Shown piece by piece: positions 1 to 9,396 of a stretch of 64,000 nucleotides of DNA. The notes beneath the pieces are model-generated. The model was given only the letters and a program-made list of their open reading frames with translations. It did no database searches and was not told the DNA's origin. Numbering within the stretch: position 1 is the stretch's first letter; each line of letters starts with the position of its first letter. The stretch is from Guyparkeria sp. WRN-7 (GTDB lineage: Bacteria > Pseudomonadota > Gammaproteobacteria > Halothiobacillales > Halothiobacillaceae): positions 124,001 through 188,000 of the forward strand of contig NZ_LRFH01000016.1 in the NCBI RefSeq assembly GCF_001641825.1. Reading direction: 5' to 3'. The translations under genes were made by a program, and so were the position numbers.

Positions 1-1
1 G

Positions 2-412
2 GCCCTCGAGTGGCAGCATCGCCCGTTGCTGATGGTGATCGGCACCGGTAACCGGGCCGCGGCGCGAGGCCGCCAGTGGGAGGATCGCCTGCTGGCCAGT
101 CGCTGCGCGCTGGCCGAGCGACGCATCCACTGGCTGGAGGTGCGCCCCGGCGGTGTCTGGCGGCGTTTCGCCGGGGACGAGGAGGCACAGTTCGAGCGCA
201 CCCGGCTCACCGATGCCGCCGAGGCGGTCGTGCGCCAGCGTGTCCGGCGCAAGCCCGACGGGTCGGCGCGGCTGCTGCTGTTCGGGCTGGACGGCGAGCG
301 CAAATACGTCGGCCAGCCGTCATCGCTCGAGCCGATCCTGGCGCTGATCGATCGCATGCCGATGCGCCGGGCCGAGCTGGAGCGTGAGCCGGACGATTGC
401 CCGCCGCGCTGA
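2..412 (+). CDS. DUF4174 domain protein, 5' end outside window
   Basis: The reading frame is open from the first bases of the window, so the gene probably begins upstream; TTG 26 and ATG 32 are internal possibilities. The visible start reads ALEWQHRPLLMVIG, as in DUF4174 proteins, where a W..RPLL strand opens the domain. The C-terminal part has the other family hallmark, LFGLDGERKY followed by a helix ending IDRMPMRRAE. DUF4174 proteins are small and thioredoxin-like in outline, and I know of no established function. The stop lies 116 bp before the patatin gene on the same strand. Confidence 0.7.
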   Translation, partial: ALEWQHRPLLMVIGTGNRAAARGRQWEDRLLASRCALAERRIHWLEVRPGGVWRRFAGDEEAQFERTRLTDAAEAVVRQRVRRKPDGSARLLLFGLDGERKYVGQPSSLEPILALIDRMPMRRAELEREPDDCPPR

Positions 413-528
413 GGCGATGGCCGACTGACCCGGATGGTGGCTGCCGGTGTAGGATTGGAACCAGCCGCCGTGGCGCGCCAACCGGCCGGGCCGGCGGGTT
501 TCTCGATTAACCGCGACAGGGAGCGACG

Positions 529-1467
529 ATGAGCGGCAAGCAACCAATGATCGGCCTGGCGCTGGGCAGCGGCGCGGCCCGCGGCTGGGCGCATATCGGC
601 GTGATTCACGCACTGGAGGAGGTCGGCATCCGGCCATCCATGGTCGCCGGCTGCTCGATCGGTGCGCTGGTCGGCTCGGGCTATGCCAGCGGCTCGCTCG
701 ACCGACTGGAGAAATGGGTGCGCGGCATCCGCTCGCTTGACGTGATGCGGCTGCTGGACGTGCGCTTCGGTGGCGGGCTGATCGAAGGCGACAGCCTGAT
801 GAAATCGCTGGAGAAGCAGGTCGAGCCCGTCGACATCGAGTCGCTCGACGTCCCCTTTGCCGCTGTGGCCACCGATCTCGAGGCCGGTCGCGAGGTATGG
901 TTGCGCGACGGCAGCCTGATGCAGGCGGTGCGCGCCTCGATCGCCGTGCCGGGGCTGATGTCGCCGGTGCGCCACGAGGATCGCTGGCTGGTCGACGGCG
1001 GTCTGACCGATCCCGTGCCGGTGTCGTTGTGCCGCGCGCTGGGCGCCGACATCGTGATCGCGGTCAATCTCAACAGCGACCTGGTCGGTCGGCACATCCG
1101 CGATGTGCGCGGGGCGGCGCGCCGCGACACCCACAACGAGAGCGGCCTGCGCAAATGGTTCGACGATGTCGACGAGCGCTTCCTCGACGGCCGGGTCGGC
1201 AAGTGGCTCGAGGAGCGCGAGCATGCCGACGAGCCGCCGGGCATGCTCGACGTGATGGCCGGCTCGATCAACATCATGCAGGACCGGATCACGAGAAGCC
1301 GGATGGCCGGCGACCCGCCGGAGTTGCTGATCTCGCCCAAGCTCGCCCGCGTCGGCCTGCTGGAGTTCGAGCGTGCCGAGGAGGCCATCAAGGCCGGCTA
1401 CGAGGCGGCGCACCGGGCGTTGCAGGGCTCCGACCTGATTCCCGAGGATGCCGCGGACAAGGGCTGA
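529..1467 (+). CDS. patatin-like phospholipase family protein (RssA-like)
   Basis: A 312-residue patatin-domain protein, predicted to be a Ser-Asp dyad acyl hydrolase acting on phospholipids or related esters. The oxyanion-hole glycine loop GSGAARG is at residues 13-19, the nucleophile elbow GCSIG at 41-45 (Ser43), and the catalytic Asp156 sits in the DGG motif. There is no signal peptide or membrane segment, so it is cytoplasmic, matching the bacterial RssA/YchK type rather than secreted ExoU-like toxins. ATG 529 follows a GGGAG ribosome site. The gene converges on the DUF748 gene 25 bp downstream. The natural substrate is unknown. Confidence 0.88.
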   Translation: MSGKQPMIGLALGSGAARGWAHIGVIHALEEVGIRPSMVAGCSIGALVGSGYASGSLDRLEKWVRGIRSLDVMRLLDVRFGGGLIEGDSLMKSLEKQVEPVDIESLDVPFAAVATDLEAGREVWLRDGSLMQAVRASIAVPGLMSPVRHEDRWLVDGGLTDPVPVSLCRALGADIVIAVNLNSDLVGRHIRDVRGAARRDTHNESGLRKWFDDVDERFLDGRVGKWLEEREHADEPPGMLDVMAGSINIMQDRITRSRMAGDPPELLISPKLARVGLLEFERAEEAIKAGYEAAHRALQGSDLIPEDAADKG

Positions 1468-1491
1468 GGGCTTCTGCCTCGCCTCGACGCC

Positions 1492-2550
1492 TCACTCCTC
1501 CAGCAGTTCCTCGAAGCGGATATTGCCGTCCGTGTCACGCGTGAAGGCCTTGCCGAAGGCATTGTCGAAAATGCTGAGGAACGCGGCCCAGCCGTCCCGG
1601 TCCGGGTCGTCCAGATTCCCCTCGATCGGGATGCGGAAGGCGAACTGGTCCTCGGGCTGGTTCTCGAAGATTTCCATGAACCCCGAGACGACCGATTCCC
1701 ACAGGACATTGAACGGGTTCTGGTCCTGCTCGCGCAAGTCGACTAGTGAGATGTCCGTGGCCACGGCCTTGACGTAGCCGCTCATGCGGCCGTCCGCGGC
1801 GGCCAGCTCGGTGAACAGGCCGAGGTTTCCGCGCTCGAAGTCGACGGCGGCGAACGCGTTGGCGTAGTCGTTGAAGGCGGGCAGGGAGGCCTGCCGCAAT
1901 TCCGCGGCGAGATCGAAGTCCGGAATCGCCTGGATCACGTTCAGTTTGCCTTCCACCGTGAGCGCGCCGCCGCCCAGCGAACGGCCGGTGACCCGCAGGT
2001 CGGAGGGCAGGGTCTGATCGCGGTCCTCGACGTTGCGCAGGTTGGTCACCTCGGCGTCGATGCCGTCGACATACAGGTGAACGTTCGGCTCGGTGCTGTA
2101 GTCGATGTACGCCACCCGGCCGCCATGTAGGGCGAGCCGGTTGATGTCGAACGGCGACCAGGCATCCACCAGGCGTTCCCAGCCCGCGCCTTCACCGCGC
2201 TGGCGACGGGAGAAGTTGAAATCCGCGTCGTGGATGTCGATCTCGGCGACCACCGCACCGTCGAGCAGCGCGCTCCACTCCACCGACAGGTCGATGGTTT
2301 CCGCGGCGACGAACGGTTCCTTCAGTCCGCCCTCGACCTTGTGGATCTCCAGCCCGTGGACGGCATAGGCGCCGCGCCAGAGGTGGATGTCGACGTCCTC
2401 AAGCGAGCCGTCGTAGCCGTCGAGCTCGGCGATGCGGGCGTTGAGGTAGTCGGTGACCCAGTAGGGCAGGTACAGGCGCCCTGCGAGCAGCAGGGTGGCG
2501 ATGATCGCGATCAGGCCCAGGGCCACGCTTCCGGTCTTGATGCCCTTCAT
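1492..2550 (-). CDS. DUF748-type envelope protein
   Basis: A 352-residue protein with one N-terminal membrane helix (about residues 8-27) and a long beta-rich periplasmic part. It carries the AsmA/DUF748 style of short repeats, such as LEDVDIHLWRGAYAVHGLEIHK and VDGIDAEVTNLR. This superfamily is linked to envelope lipid transport and maintenance. At 352 residues it is short relative to full AsmA-like proteins. I chose ATG 2550 because GGGGAGG stands just upstream in the mRNA and the membrane helix then begins near residue 8; the frame also stays open further upstream to 2643. No partner gene is apparent. Confidence 0.75.
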   Translation of the reverse strand: MKGIKTGSVALGLIAIIATLLLAGRLYLPYWVTDYLNARIAELDGYDGSLEDVDIHLWRGAYAVHGLEIHKVEGGLKEPFVAAETIDLSVEWSALLDGAVVAEIDIHDADFNFSRRQRGEGAGWERLVDAWSPFDINRLALHGGRVAYIDYSTEPNVHLYVDGIDAEVTNLRNVEDRDQTLPSDLRVTGRSLGGGALTVEGKLNVIQAIPDFDLAAELRQASLPAFNDYANAFAAVDFERGNLGLFTELAAADGRMSGYVKAVATDISLVDLREQDQNPFNVLWESVVSGFMEIFENQPEDQFAFRIPIEGNLDDPDRDGWAAFLSIFDNAFGKAFTRDTDGNIRFEELLEE

Positions 2551-2698
2551 GACGAACCTCCCCGGAGTGCCGGTCGGGACGGCGGGACGCCTGGCGCGTG
2601 CCGGCGCGCGTTGCCCCACCTGATTCGACAGGCGGGGTGGCACGACGGTTCATGTCGTTATCGGAAGAATAGTCCGCCGGGCGGCGGCTGACAGGAAG

Positions 2699-2715
2699 GC
2701 CCCCGGAACGGGGGC
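2699..2715 (-). terminator. GC-rich hairpin after the DUF2058 gene
   Basis: A perfect 7-bp stem (GCCCCCG / CGGGGGC) with a three-base loop starts 4 bp past the stop of the leftward DUF2058 gene. The downstream tract (CTTCCTG) is not T-rich, so termination would be weak or Rho-assisted. Confidence 0.4.
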
Positions 2716-2719
2716 GGGT

Positions 2720-3280
2720 TTACCAGACCAGGTCGTCCGGTACCGCGAAGTCGGCGTAGGCCTCGTCGCGGATCTCGCCGCCGCTGGGCAGGGCGACCAG
2801 GAAGGCCGGGTCGCGCTTCGCGATCTTCTCGGCCGTCTGCGCGGAGATGATGTGGTAGCGCTTGTTCCATACCGCCAGGCGCAGCTTGCGGGTGGCAAGC
2901 CCCCGGCGCAGGCGCGGGTTGACCGGCAGGCTCCGCACGCGGCCGTCGTCGGCGAAGTGGAACGGCTCGCCGTGGCTGGGCAGCTTTTCGGCGTGGTCGA
3001 GAATCAGCTGGCGGATCTCGGCGCGCTGGGCGCGGCGCTGCTCGTCCTCGCGCTGGCGGGCTCCGGCCTCGCGGGCCTGTTGGCGCTCGCGCTCGAGCTT
3101 CTCGGCGGCCGCCTTCTTGGCCGCCTCGATCTCCCTGGGCGGCTTGGTGTTCGCCTCCTGGTCGTGCCGGCTCACCCGGCCCCAGGCGGATTTCTTCTTG
3201 GGTTTCTTGCCGCCTTTCTTGTCACCCTTCTTGGCGAGGCCGGCCTGAAGAAGCTGATCCTGGAGAGATCCCTTGCTCAT
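2720..3280 (-). CDS. DUF2058 domain protein (YaiL-like)
   Basis: A 186-residue protein of the DUF2058/YaiL family. It has a short N-terminal segment (SLQDQLLQAGL), a lysine-rich stretch (residues 17-31), a charged alanine/glutamate/arginine coiled coil (about 45-90), and a conserved C-terminal domain with FHFADDGRV and VWNKRYHIIS. The family has been described as nucleoprotein or polynucleotide-associated; the basic coiled coil fits that, but the role is unproven. ATG 3280 begins MSKGSLQDQLLQAG, the usual start of the family. Confidence 0.85.
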   Translation of the reverse strand: MSKGSLQDQLLQAGLAKKGDKKGGKKPKKKSAWGRVSRHDQEANTKPPREIEAAKKAAAEKLERERQQAREAGARQREDEQRRAQRAEIRQLILDHAEKLPSHGEPFHFADDGRVRSLPVNPRLRRGLATRKLRLAVWNKRYHIISAQTAEKIAKRDPAFLVALPSGGEIRDEAYADFAVPDDLVW

Positions 3281-3346
3281 GGTGTGTCGTGACGCCGATT
3301 GGTTTGCGGGTCCGGCAGTCTACCAGCAAGACGTGGCCGACGAGGA

Positions 3347-5218
3347 TCAGGAGTCGGCGCGCGCAGTCATTCCCGCCGGGGTGGCGGCGCATGCCAGCGG
3401 CGCGAGCTGTGCCGTCTTCTTGTGCTGGTGGCGGTGCATGCGCTGGACGATCTCGACCAGGATGTGCACGGCCCGCTCGATGTAGGGACCCTTGTTGAGC
3501 ATCACGCACTCGGCGCGCTCGGCCATGGCCGCATCCGTGAGCTCCGGGCGCGAGATGGTGCCCTTCTTCGCCAGCGTCTCCAGCACCTGAGTGGCCCAGA
3601 TGACCGGTACGTGCGCCGCTTCGGTAAGCCACAGCAGGGTCTCCTGCGCCTCGATCATTGCCTCCGGGCCCAGCTCCACCGCGAGATCACCGCGAGCGAT
3701 CATGATGCCCAGCGGTCGACGGTCGAGTGCGGCGAGCATGATCTCGGGCAAATTGGCCACCGCCCGGCGCGTTTCGATCTTGGCGACGATCGGCATGCGC
3801 TGGGCGCCGCGCGTGTCCAGCTCCGCCATCAAGGCGCGCATATCGTCGCCGGACTCGACGAACGAGAAGCCCACCATGTCCGCATGAGCGACCACAAAGT
3901 CGAGGTCCTTGAGATCCTTATCGCTCAGGGCAGGAAGATCCAGCGGGGTATCGGGGAAGTTGAGCCCCTTGTCGGGCTTGATGGTCTTGCCCTGCGGGCC
4001 GGCGTGCTCGATGGCGAGCAGCGCACCGTCGGCGTCAAGCTCAAGCACCCGGGCGCCGATCTTGCCGTCGTCGATCCACACCGAATCGCCGGCGGCCAGC
4101 CGCTCGAACACCCGCGGCTCGGCGCAGGGCACGCGGGCCGGCTCGATCACGTTGCCCGCCGGGTCGAGGCGGGCGGGTTCGCCCGGGCGGTCGGCCGCGG
4201 TGAGGCGGAGCCGGTCACCCTCGAACACGCGGATCTTTGCCGGGCGGGTGTCGAAACCGCGGGCGAGGAATTTCTCACCGGTGCCTGGGTCGTGGAAGGC
4301 AGTGGTCTGGTCGATGTGTGCTGGGCCGTCGAGCGCGGCGTGGAAGAAGCGGGCGGTGCCGGTGGCCGCGATGCGCATGCGGCGCTCACGCCCGAGGGCG
4401 TCGACGAAGTACAGCTCCTGGTGGTCGTGCAGCCGGTCGACCACCGCCGTGTCCAGCGCCAGGTGCCAGTTGCGCTTGCGGCCCTTGCCGACCGGCTCGG
4501 AGCGCAGGAAGCCGTCGCTGATCTCGATCACCGGCGCCCGACTGCCTTCCCAGTCGATCTCCAGGGCCTTGTGCCGCCGACGGACTTCGCCGGTGCGCAC
4601 CTTGTGGCCGGCCAGGTCCATGAACAGCCGGCAGGGGCGCCCGATCCGCTGTCGGGCGGCCTGCAGGTTACCGACCATGCGGCTCCACTCTCGCGCACTG
4701 TCGTGGGCGCAGTTGATGCGTGCGCAAGTCATGCCTGAGCGCATCAGCCCCTCGACCAGCTCCGCGTCGTCGGCGGCCTCGGTGGGCAGGGTGACCATGA
4801 TGCGCACTCCGTGCGGCGCCTCGCTGCCGAACAGGCGTTCGGTGTTGTCCGCCAGGATGCGCTCGCCGGCAAGGAAGTCCTCGATCGAGCAGCCGGTCGT
4901 GCCCGGCGGCATCCCGCTGGTCCGGCGCAACAGGTCGATGATGGCATCCAGTGTGGCCAGCACGTGGGATTCGCTTCGCCCGAGCGACGACAGGCCGTGG
5001 GCGGCCAGCAGCGGTTGCAGTTCGCGTAGGTCCTCGGCCCGCAGGGCGAGATAGCAGGCCAGGTTCCAGCTGCTCGGCCCGGCGCGGTCGGCCTTGCCGA
5101 GTGCGTCTTCGAGTCGACGCGTCGCCCGGTCAACCACCCGGTCTCGCAGGGCGGTGACCTCGCCGAGCAGAGAGTCGATCGAGGTGGCGGTGCCGTGGTC
5201 GTGAGTGCCGGTCTTCAT
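3347..5218 (-). CDS. pyruvate kinase-like protein with N-terminal extension
   Basis: A 623-residue protein whose residues from about 170 match the pyruvate kinase barrel. IMVTLPTEA and ARINCAHDS correspond to the strand carrying the substrate arginine, [11 protein letters not shown] to the DLxGxKIR segment, and [14 protein letters not shown] plus [10 protein letters not shown] to the Lys/Glu and RGDLG catalytic segments near the C-terminus. About 160 extra helical residues precede the barrel, and the usual C-terminal allosteric domain seems missing after the TQVLETL segment. It may make pyruvate and ATP from PEP, but the altered LPT in place of the usual GPA/CT motif leaves activity uncertain. 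ATG 5218 has a GGAGGG ribosome site; the frame is open to 5317. Confidence 0.75.
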   Translation of the reverse strand: MKTGTHDHGTATSIDSLLGEVTALRDRVVDRATRRLEDALGKADRAGPSSWNLACYLALRAEDLRELQPLLAAHGLSSLGRSESHVLATLDAIIDLLRRTSGMPPGTTGCSIEDFLAGERILADNTERLFGSEAPHGVRIMVTLPTEAADDAELVEGLMRSGMTCARINCAHDSAREWSRMVGNLQAARQRIGRPCRLFMDLAGHKVRTGEVRRRHKALEIDWEGSRAPVIEISDGFLRSEPVGKGRKRNWHLALDTAVVDRLHDHQELYFVDALGRERRMRIAATGTARFFHAALDGPAHIDQTTAFHDPGTGEKFLARGFDTRPAKIRVFEGDRLRLTAADRPGEPARLDPAGNVIEPARVPCAEPRVFERLAAGDSVWIDDGKIGARVLELDADGALLAIEHAGPQGKTIKPDKGLNFPDTPLDLPALSDKDLKDLDFVVAHADMVGFSFVESGDDMRALMAELDTRGAQRMPIVAKIETRRAVANLPEIMLAALDRRPLGIMIARGDLAVELGPEAMIEAQETLLWLTEAAHVPVIWATQVLETLAKKGTISRPELTDAAMAERAECVMLNKGPYIERAVHILVEIVQRMHRHQHKKTAQLAPLACAATPAGMTARADS

Positions 5219-5533
5219 GGGGCGGTCCCTCCTGCCTTGGGAACCCATCGATACCAGCGCTTTGTGACGGCGACATGGCAGACCCCCTTTGCAGCGATAA
5301 AAACCGATGGCCATCACGCAAACGTGCTAGGATTCGCCGCCTCGGACAGACCAGTCCTGCCGAGCCAAGTATTGACGGCCTGTCAGCTGACGGTCCGCTC
5401 ACCCCGCGTTTTCCTTGCCGACTGGCGTGCGCTCCCTCCCCGGGACCGTGTGACGGGAAACGCCACGCCATCCGAGACGCCATGCCCGCCATGGTCTCCA
5501 TGCGCCGCGCGTCTCCCGAGGAAAATCATCTCT
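5219..5533. promoter_or_regulatory. divergent intergenic region, pyruvate kinase-like gene / rhlE
   Basis: A 315-bp gap between two divergent genes must hold both promoters, and the roughly 200-bp leader ahead of rhlE could be a long 5' UTR, as is common for cold-inducible RNA helicase genes. I see no promoter pair good enough to place, and no coding sequence with a ribosome site. Confidence 0.35.
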
Positions 5534-6892
5534 ATGTTGTTCTCTGAACTGGGCCTTCGCCCGGAAATCCAGCGCGCCATCGAAGAGCGCGGCTACACCC
5601 AGCCGACCCCGATCCAGGCCAAGGCCATCCCGGCGGTTCTCTCCGGCAACGACCTGCTCGCCGCCGCGCAGACCGGCACCGGCAAGACCGCCGGCTTCAC
5701 CCTGCCGCTGCTCGAGCGCCTGATGGCGACGCACCCGGAAGGCGGCCACAAGGGCGGCAAGCGCCCGGTCCGCGCGCTGATCCTCACCCCGACCCGTGAG
5801 CTGGCCGCCCAGGTCGAGCAGAGCGTGCTCGATTACGGTCACCACCTGCCGCTGAAATCGATGGTCATGTTCGGCGGCGTGGGCATCAACCCGCAGATCG
5901 ACAAGCTCAAGCGCGGCGTCGACATCCTCGTCGCCACGCCGGGCCGCCTGCTCGACCACCACGGTCAGGGCACCGTCGACCTGTCGCAGGTCGAGATCCT
6001 GGTGCTGGACGAAGCCGACCGCATGCTCGACATGGGCTTCATCCACGACATCAAGAAGGTGTTGAAGATCGTCCCGGCCAAGCGCCAGAACCTGCTGTTC
6101 TCCGCGACCTTCTCCGACGATATCCGCAAGCTGGCCCAGGGCCTGCTCGACAACCCGGCCGAGATCTCGGTCACGCCGCGCAACACCACCGTCGAGGCGG
6201 TCAGCCAGTCGGTCTACGAGGTCGACCGCGACAAGAAGCGCGAACTGCTGGCCGAGCTGCTGATCGACCAGGACTGGCAGCAGGTGCTGGTGTTCACCCG
6301 TACCAAGCATGGTGCGAACCGTCTGGCCGAGTACCTCTCCAAGCGCGACATCCCCGCGATGGCCATCCACGGCAACAAGAGCCAGTCGGCCCGCACCAAG
6401 GCGCTGGAGTCGTTCAAGAACGGCACCATCCGCGTGCTGGCGGCCACCGACATCGCCGCGCGCGGCATCGACATCGCCCAGCTGCCCTACGTGGTCAACT
6501 TCGAGCTGCCGAACGTCGCCGAGGACTACGTCCACCGCATCGGCCGCACCGGCCGGGCCGGGGAGTCCGGCGAGGCGGTCTCGCTGGTCTGCGTCGACGA
6601 GCACAAGCTGCTGGCCGACATCGAGCGCCTGACCAAGCAGAAGCTCACCCGCCACGTCATGCCCGGCTTCGAGCCGGACCCCAACGCCAAGCCCGAGCCG
6701 ATCCCGAACGGTCGGAACGGTGGCGGCGGTCGTCGCGGCGGCGGTGGCCGACCCGGTGGCGGCGGTCGAGGCGGTCCCCGCGGCGGACGCGGTGGCGGTC
6801 AGGGCCGTGGCCCCGGTGGCGGTGGCCGCTCGGGTGGCGGTCGTGGCAACGGCGGTCGCCGTGGTGGTGGGGGCCGTAGCGGTAACCGCTAA
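5534..6892 (+). CDS. rhlE: DEAD-box RNA helicase, RhlE type
   Basis: A 452-residue ATP-dependent RNA helicase acting in ribosome assembly or mRNA remodelling. All motifs are present: the Q motif GYTQPTPIQ at 20-28, Walker A AQTGTGKT at 45-52, PTREL, TPGR, DEAD at 159-162, SAT, ARGID and HRIGRTGR. The last about 70 residues are a glycine/arginine-rich tail of RGG-like blocks, which usually binds RNA non-specifically. ATG 5534 starts MLFSELGL at the family position and follows an AGGA site. The frame extends upstream to 5195 but without family-like sequence. A strong terminator follows. Confidence 0.93.
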   Translation: MLFSELGLRPEIQRAIEERGYTQPTPIQAKAIPAVLSGNDLLAAAQTGTGKTAGFTLPLLERLMATHPEGGHKGGKRPVRALILTPTRELAAQVEQSVLDYGHHLPLKSMVMFGGVGINPQIDKLKRGVDILVATPGRLLDHHGQGTVDLSQVEILVLDEADRMLDMGFIHDIKKVLKIVPAKRQNLLFSATFSDDIRKLAQGLLDNPAEISVTPRNTTVEAVSQSVYEVDRDKKRELLAELLIDQDWQQVLVFTRTKHGANRLAEYLSKRDIPAMAIHGNKSQSARTKALESFKNGTIRVLAATDIAARGIDIAQLPYVVNFELPNVAEDYVHRIGRTGRAGESGEAVSLVCVDEHKLLADIERLTKQKLTRHVMPGFEPDPNAKPEPIPNGRNGGGGRRGGGGRPGGGGRGGPRGGRGGGQGRGPGGGGRSGGGRGNGGRRGGGGRSGNR

Positions 6893-6936
6893 GCTCTAGC
6901 CCGTCGGCTTCGGCCGACCACACCCAGAACCAAGAC

Positions 6937-6963
6937 GCCCGGCTCACCAGTCGGGCTTTTTTT
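6937..6963 (+). terminator. intrinsic terminator of rhlE
   Basis: GCCCGGCT and AGTCGGGC pair around a short loop and are followed directly by seven T residues. It also marks the left edge of the AT-rich island. Confidence 0.85.
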
Positions 6964-7018
6964 GCATGTAGTCCTGATATGCTCTTTGGTTGAAAAATTA
7001 AGATGCGGGTAAGGAAGT

Positions 7019-7828
7019 ATGGAAGGCATTCCACGTATTTGGGAAAAGATAAAAACTCTCTGCCTGGCTCATGAGGGTTTATCGATTGCGAGTGGTGTTT
7101 CTGCTGTCCTCCTCATTGTGTTCCTGTTTTTTCAGTCACTATTTCCTCGCACTCTCGATCTTGATGGAAAATGGCTTATCGTTGCAGCGGTTCCTTTAAT
7201 TCTTGCCCTCGTGGTTGGGGGGTACGTGAAGAAGCTAAAAGGATTCGGCGTAGAGCTTGAGGCAAATTTACATAAGCCTGTTGGTGCTTCGGCTTTGCTA
7301 GCGACACATGCAATAGAGCCAAGCGTAAGCGATATCAAGGGAGATATTTCTTACCTGCATAGAATAAGTGGTCGCCGTCGGAATATAATAGATCGCCTTT
7401 TGGTTGTCGAAGGGCGGTCAAACTTTTATTCGGTCGATGCTTTTCAAGAGTATTTGTACCATTTGCCGAATTTGCGGTATTTGGAGGTTCGCGACTCCAG
7501 CGATGATTTTGTTGCATTAATACCGTTAAGAAGACTTCTTGGCAGGACAATAACAAAATACAAGGTGCATGATAGTGATTCGTCGCGAATAGAGGAGTTT
7601 CTTTCTGTTTTGCAGGATAGAGCTGTATTGGCGAGATATGCTAGCTCTGCTATCACCGAATATGTCAAGGCTGAAATGCCGCTAATTGAGGCGCTCCGGC
7701 ATATGCATACTCATCGATTAGAGGTTGTAGCGGTTCTCGACGAAAACGGAAAAACTGTCGGCGTATTGGAGAGACGGCGCGTGGAGCGCGATGTGGTTCA
7801 GATGGTCCTCTCACAGGATCAATCGTGA
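7019..7828 (+). CDS. membrane protein with C-terminal CBS-like segment, AT-rich island
   Basis: A 269-residue protein that I cannot assign to a named family. Two membrane helices lie near the N-terminus (about 21-42 and 52-70), placing the rest on one face, probably cytoplasmic. Residues about 215-262 (MPLIEALRHMHTHRLEVVAVLDENGKTVGVLERR) read like half of a CBS domain pair, a module that senses adenine nucleotides. The DNA is much richer in A+T than its neighbours and uses codons rare elsewhere here (ATA, TTA, AGA), suggesting transfer. ATG 7019 follows a GGAAG site. It forms a same-strand pair with the gene at 7890. A sensing or effector role is inference only. Confidence 0.75.
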   Translation: MEGIPRIWEKIKTLCLAHEGLSIASGVSAVLLIVFLFFQSLFPRTLDLDGKWLIVAAVPLILALVVGGYVKKLKGFGVELEANLHKPVGASALLATHAIEPSVSDIKGDISYLHRISGRRRNIIDRLLVVEGRSNFYSVDAFQEYLYHLPNLRYLEVRDSSDDFVALIPLRRLLGRTITKYKVHDSDSSRIEEFLSVLQDRAVLARYASSAITEYVKAEMPLIEALRHMHTHRLEVVAVLDENGKTVGVLERRRVERDVVQMVLSQDQS

Positions 7829-7889
7829 TTGAAATGTAATCGTTGTCGTGTTTGAGAGATTGTAATCGGCCCTTGGGAGATTGGATCAT

Positions 7890-8708
7890 ATGGATAGTGT
7901 CATGGAGATAGATCTTGATAACAGTCTTGAAATAAAAATAAGGAACACACAACCCGTCGCGCTTGAAGATTTGTCGCTTTCCCTTCTGGCTTTTGGGCAG
8001 CAGTTTCATAAGTTTGTCGAGGCTGAGGTTGAAAATGGAAGCGAAGTTTCCGCGGAATTGTTAATTAAGGAGGTGCGTAGTGGATCAATTGTTGTTGAAT
8101 TGGTCTCGCAATCTGTGCCGATTGCTCCTCTCCTCTGGCAAGGCGGGTCGTTATTAGAGTGGTCTAAAGTAGTTCAAAATCTTTGTGCATGGCTTCTTGG
8201 GAAGATTGATAACGCTCCGAAAGAGTACTCGAAACAAGATTTGCAACAGTGGAATAGGTTTGTCGAGCCGGTTGCAAAGGATGGCGGCTCTCAGATGAAT
8301 ATCAATGTGGCCGAGGGTGGTAAGGTTATAAACCAGATTGTCGTTAGCTCAACAGAAGCCAAGGCTATGCAGAATCAGATTGAGCGCTTGGTAGACGATA
8401 TGGATGAGCCGGAAGAGAATATTCATCGAAAAAAAGTTATGTATTGGTATCAGACCAAATTCGACCCGAATTCTGATACTGGCAATCGCGCGATTATTGA
8501 TGATATTTCTAGGTCGGCGTTGAAGGTTGTTTTTGAGAATAAATCCGTTAAAGAAGAAATGCTGCAATCGCAGCCAAGGTTTGGTAAGCCTTGGCAGGAG
8601 CTGGCGTACATAGTTGACGTTGAGGTTCAGACGGTTCGTGGCAAGCCGAAGGTTTACAAAGTTTTGAAATATTATCCTGAATACACATTTGACCCGGATG
8701 TTGATTGA
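7890..8708 (+). CDS. unrecognised soluble protein, AT-rich island
   Basis: A 272-residue acidic protein without membrane helices or signal peptide; no named family recognised. The N-terminal 80 residues look alpha/beta, with LLIKEVRSGSIVVELVSQS; a hydrophobic patch and tryptophan-containing helix follow at 80-115. The C-terminal 60 residues are predicted all-beta (AYIVDVEVQTV, KVYKVLKYYP). ATG 7890 lies 10 bp after GGGAG; TTG 7881 and ATG 7902 are alternatives. Codon use and base composition match the preceding gene, 61 bp away, so the two probably entered together and are co-transcribed. Position and composition resemble small accessory or defence modules, but nothing here proves that. Confidence 0.75.
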   Translation: MDSVMEIDLDNSLEIKIRNTQPVALEDLSLSLLAFGQQFHKFVEAEVENGSEVSAELLIKEVRSGSIVVELVSQSVPIAPLLWQGGSLLEWSKVVQNLCAWLLGKIDNAPKEYSKQDLQQWNRFVEPVAKDGGSQMNINVAEGGKVINQIVVSSTEAKAMQNQIERLVDDMDEPEENIHRKKVMYWYQTKFDPNSDTGNRAIIDDISRSALKVVFENKSVKEEMLQSQPRFGKPWQELAYIVDVEVQTVRGKPKVYKVLKYYPEYTFDPDVD

Positions 8709-8957
8709 CGTGTGTGAGTCAACGCTGAGAGACGTTGTTACGTTTGCCTTCTGCGATTAAGGGGTCCGAAAAGCCCATACCGGTATCGGATTTAGGCGAC
8801 CGGTGAGTTTGTTAGGGGAGGGTGTGTGAGTTGGTCTGTAACGGCACGGCTGTAGACGGCCCTTTTTGAAACCAAACTGACGCCTCGAGGACCGACCGCG
8901 CGGTGATTGGCTGAGGTTGCCCAAGAGATGTGTTGGCTCGAGTAGTATGCTGGTTGC

Positions 8958-9314
8958 GTGTTCCGCCGCATCTACAACGCCCTGACGATCGTCGCGCTGC
9001 TGTTTATCGCCGCGGTAATGGTGCTGGTCGTCGCCCCGTCGTTCCTCGACCCGCAGTTCGAGATCCGGAACCGAACGGAGGAACCCGTTTCCGCGGTGGC
9101 GGCGTGGCGCGAGCAGGAGAGGGCGTTTCCAAATATCGGCCCGGACTCGACGATCCAGTTCAGTGTCGAAGACGAGGCGGGGATGGCGTTCCGCGTCCGT
9201 TACCCTGATGGCAGGGAGGCGGCCTGCGAACCCGTCTACTTCACCCGCGGCACGACCGTGATCGCAACGATCACCGAGGACGACATCGAGGTGCGCTACG
9301 ACCGTGACATCTGA
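8958..9314 (+). CDS. small membrane-anchored hypothetical protein
   Basis: A 118-residue protein with one N-terminal membrane helix (about residues 7-28) and a small beta-rich domain that would face the periplasm, ending YFTRGTTVIATITEDDIEVRYDRDI. Base composition is again typical of the chromosome, so it lies outside the AT-rich island. The start is GTG 8958, placing the helix right at the N-terminus. I recognise no function. It converges on cbbQ and shares a terminator with it. Confidence 0.7.
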   Translation: MFRRIYNALTIVALLFIAAVMVLVVAPSFLDPQFEIRNRTEEPVSAVAAWREQERAFPNIGPDSTIQFSVEDEAGMAFRVRYPDGREAACEPVYFTRGTTVIATITEDDIEVRYDRDI

Positions 9315-9345
9315 CGATGTCCTGTGTTGATACAGGCAGAAAGCA

Positions 9346-9373
9346 AAACGCCCAGCCGAATGGCTGGGCGTTT
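9346..9373. terminator. bidirectional terminator between cbbQ and the 8958 gene
   Basis: AAACGCCCAGCC pairs perfectly with GGCTGGGCGTTT around a four-base loop. A and T runs on the two sides let it work in both directions, and it ends the 19-gene carboxysome operon. Confidence 0.85.
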
Positions 9374-9396
9374 GTCGTTTCGGCGGGCGTTTCCTG

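Noticed and set aside
2672-2690. A CCGCCGGGCGGCGG palindrome near the DUF2058 gene
   Set aside because: Expected by chance in GC-rich sequence and not placed to act as terminator or operator.
6700-6892. Short GGC/CGT-rich repeats that could be taken for a tandem repeat array
   Set aside because: They encode the glycine/arginine tail of the RhlE helicase and need no other explanation.
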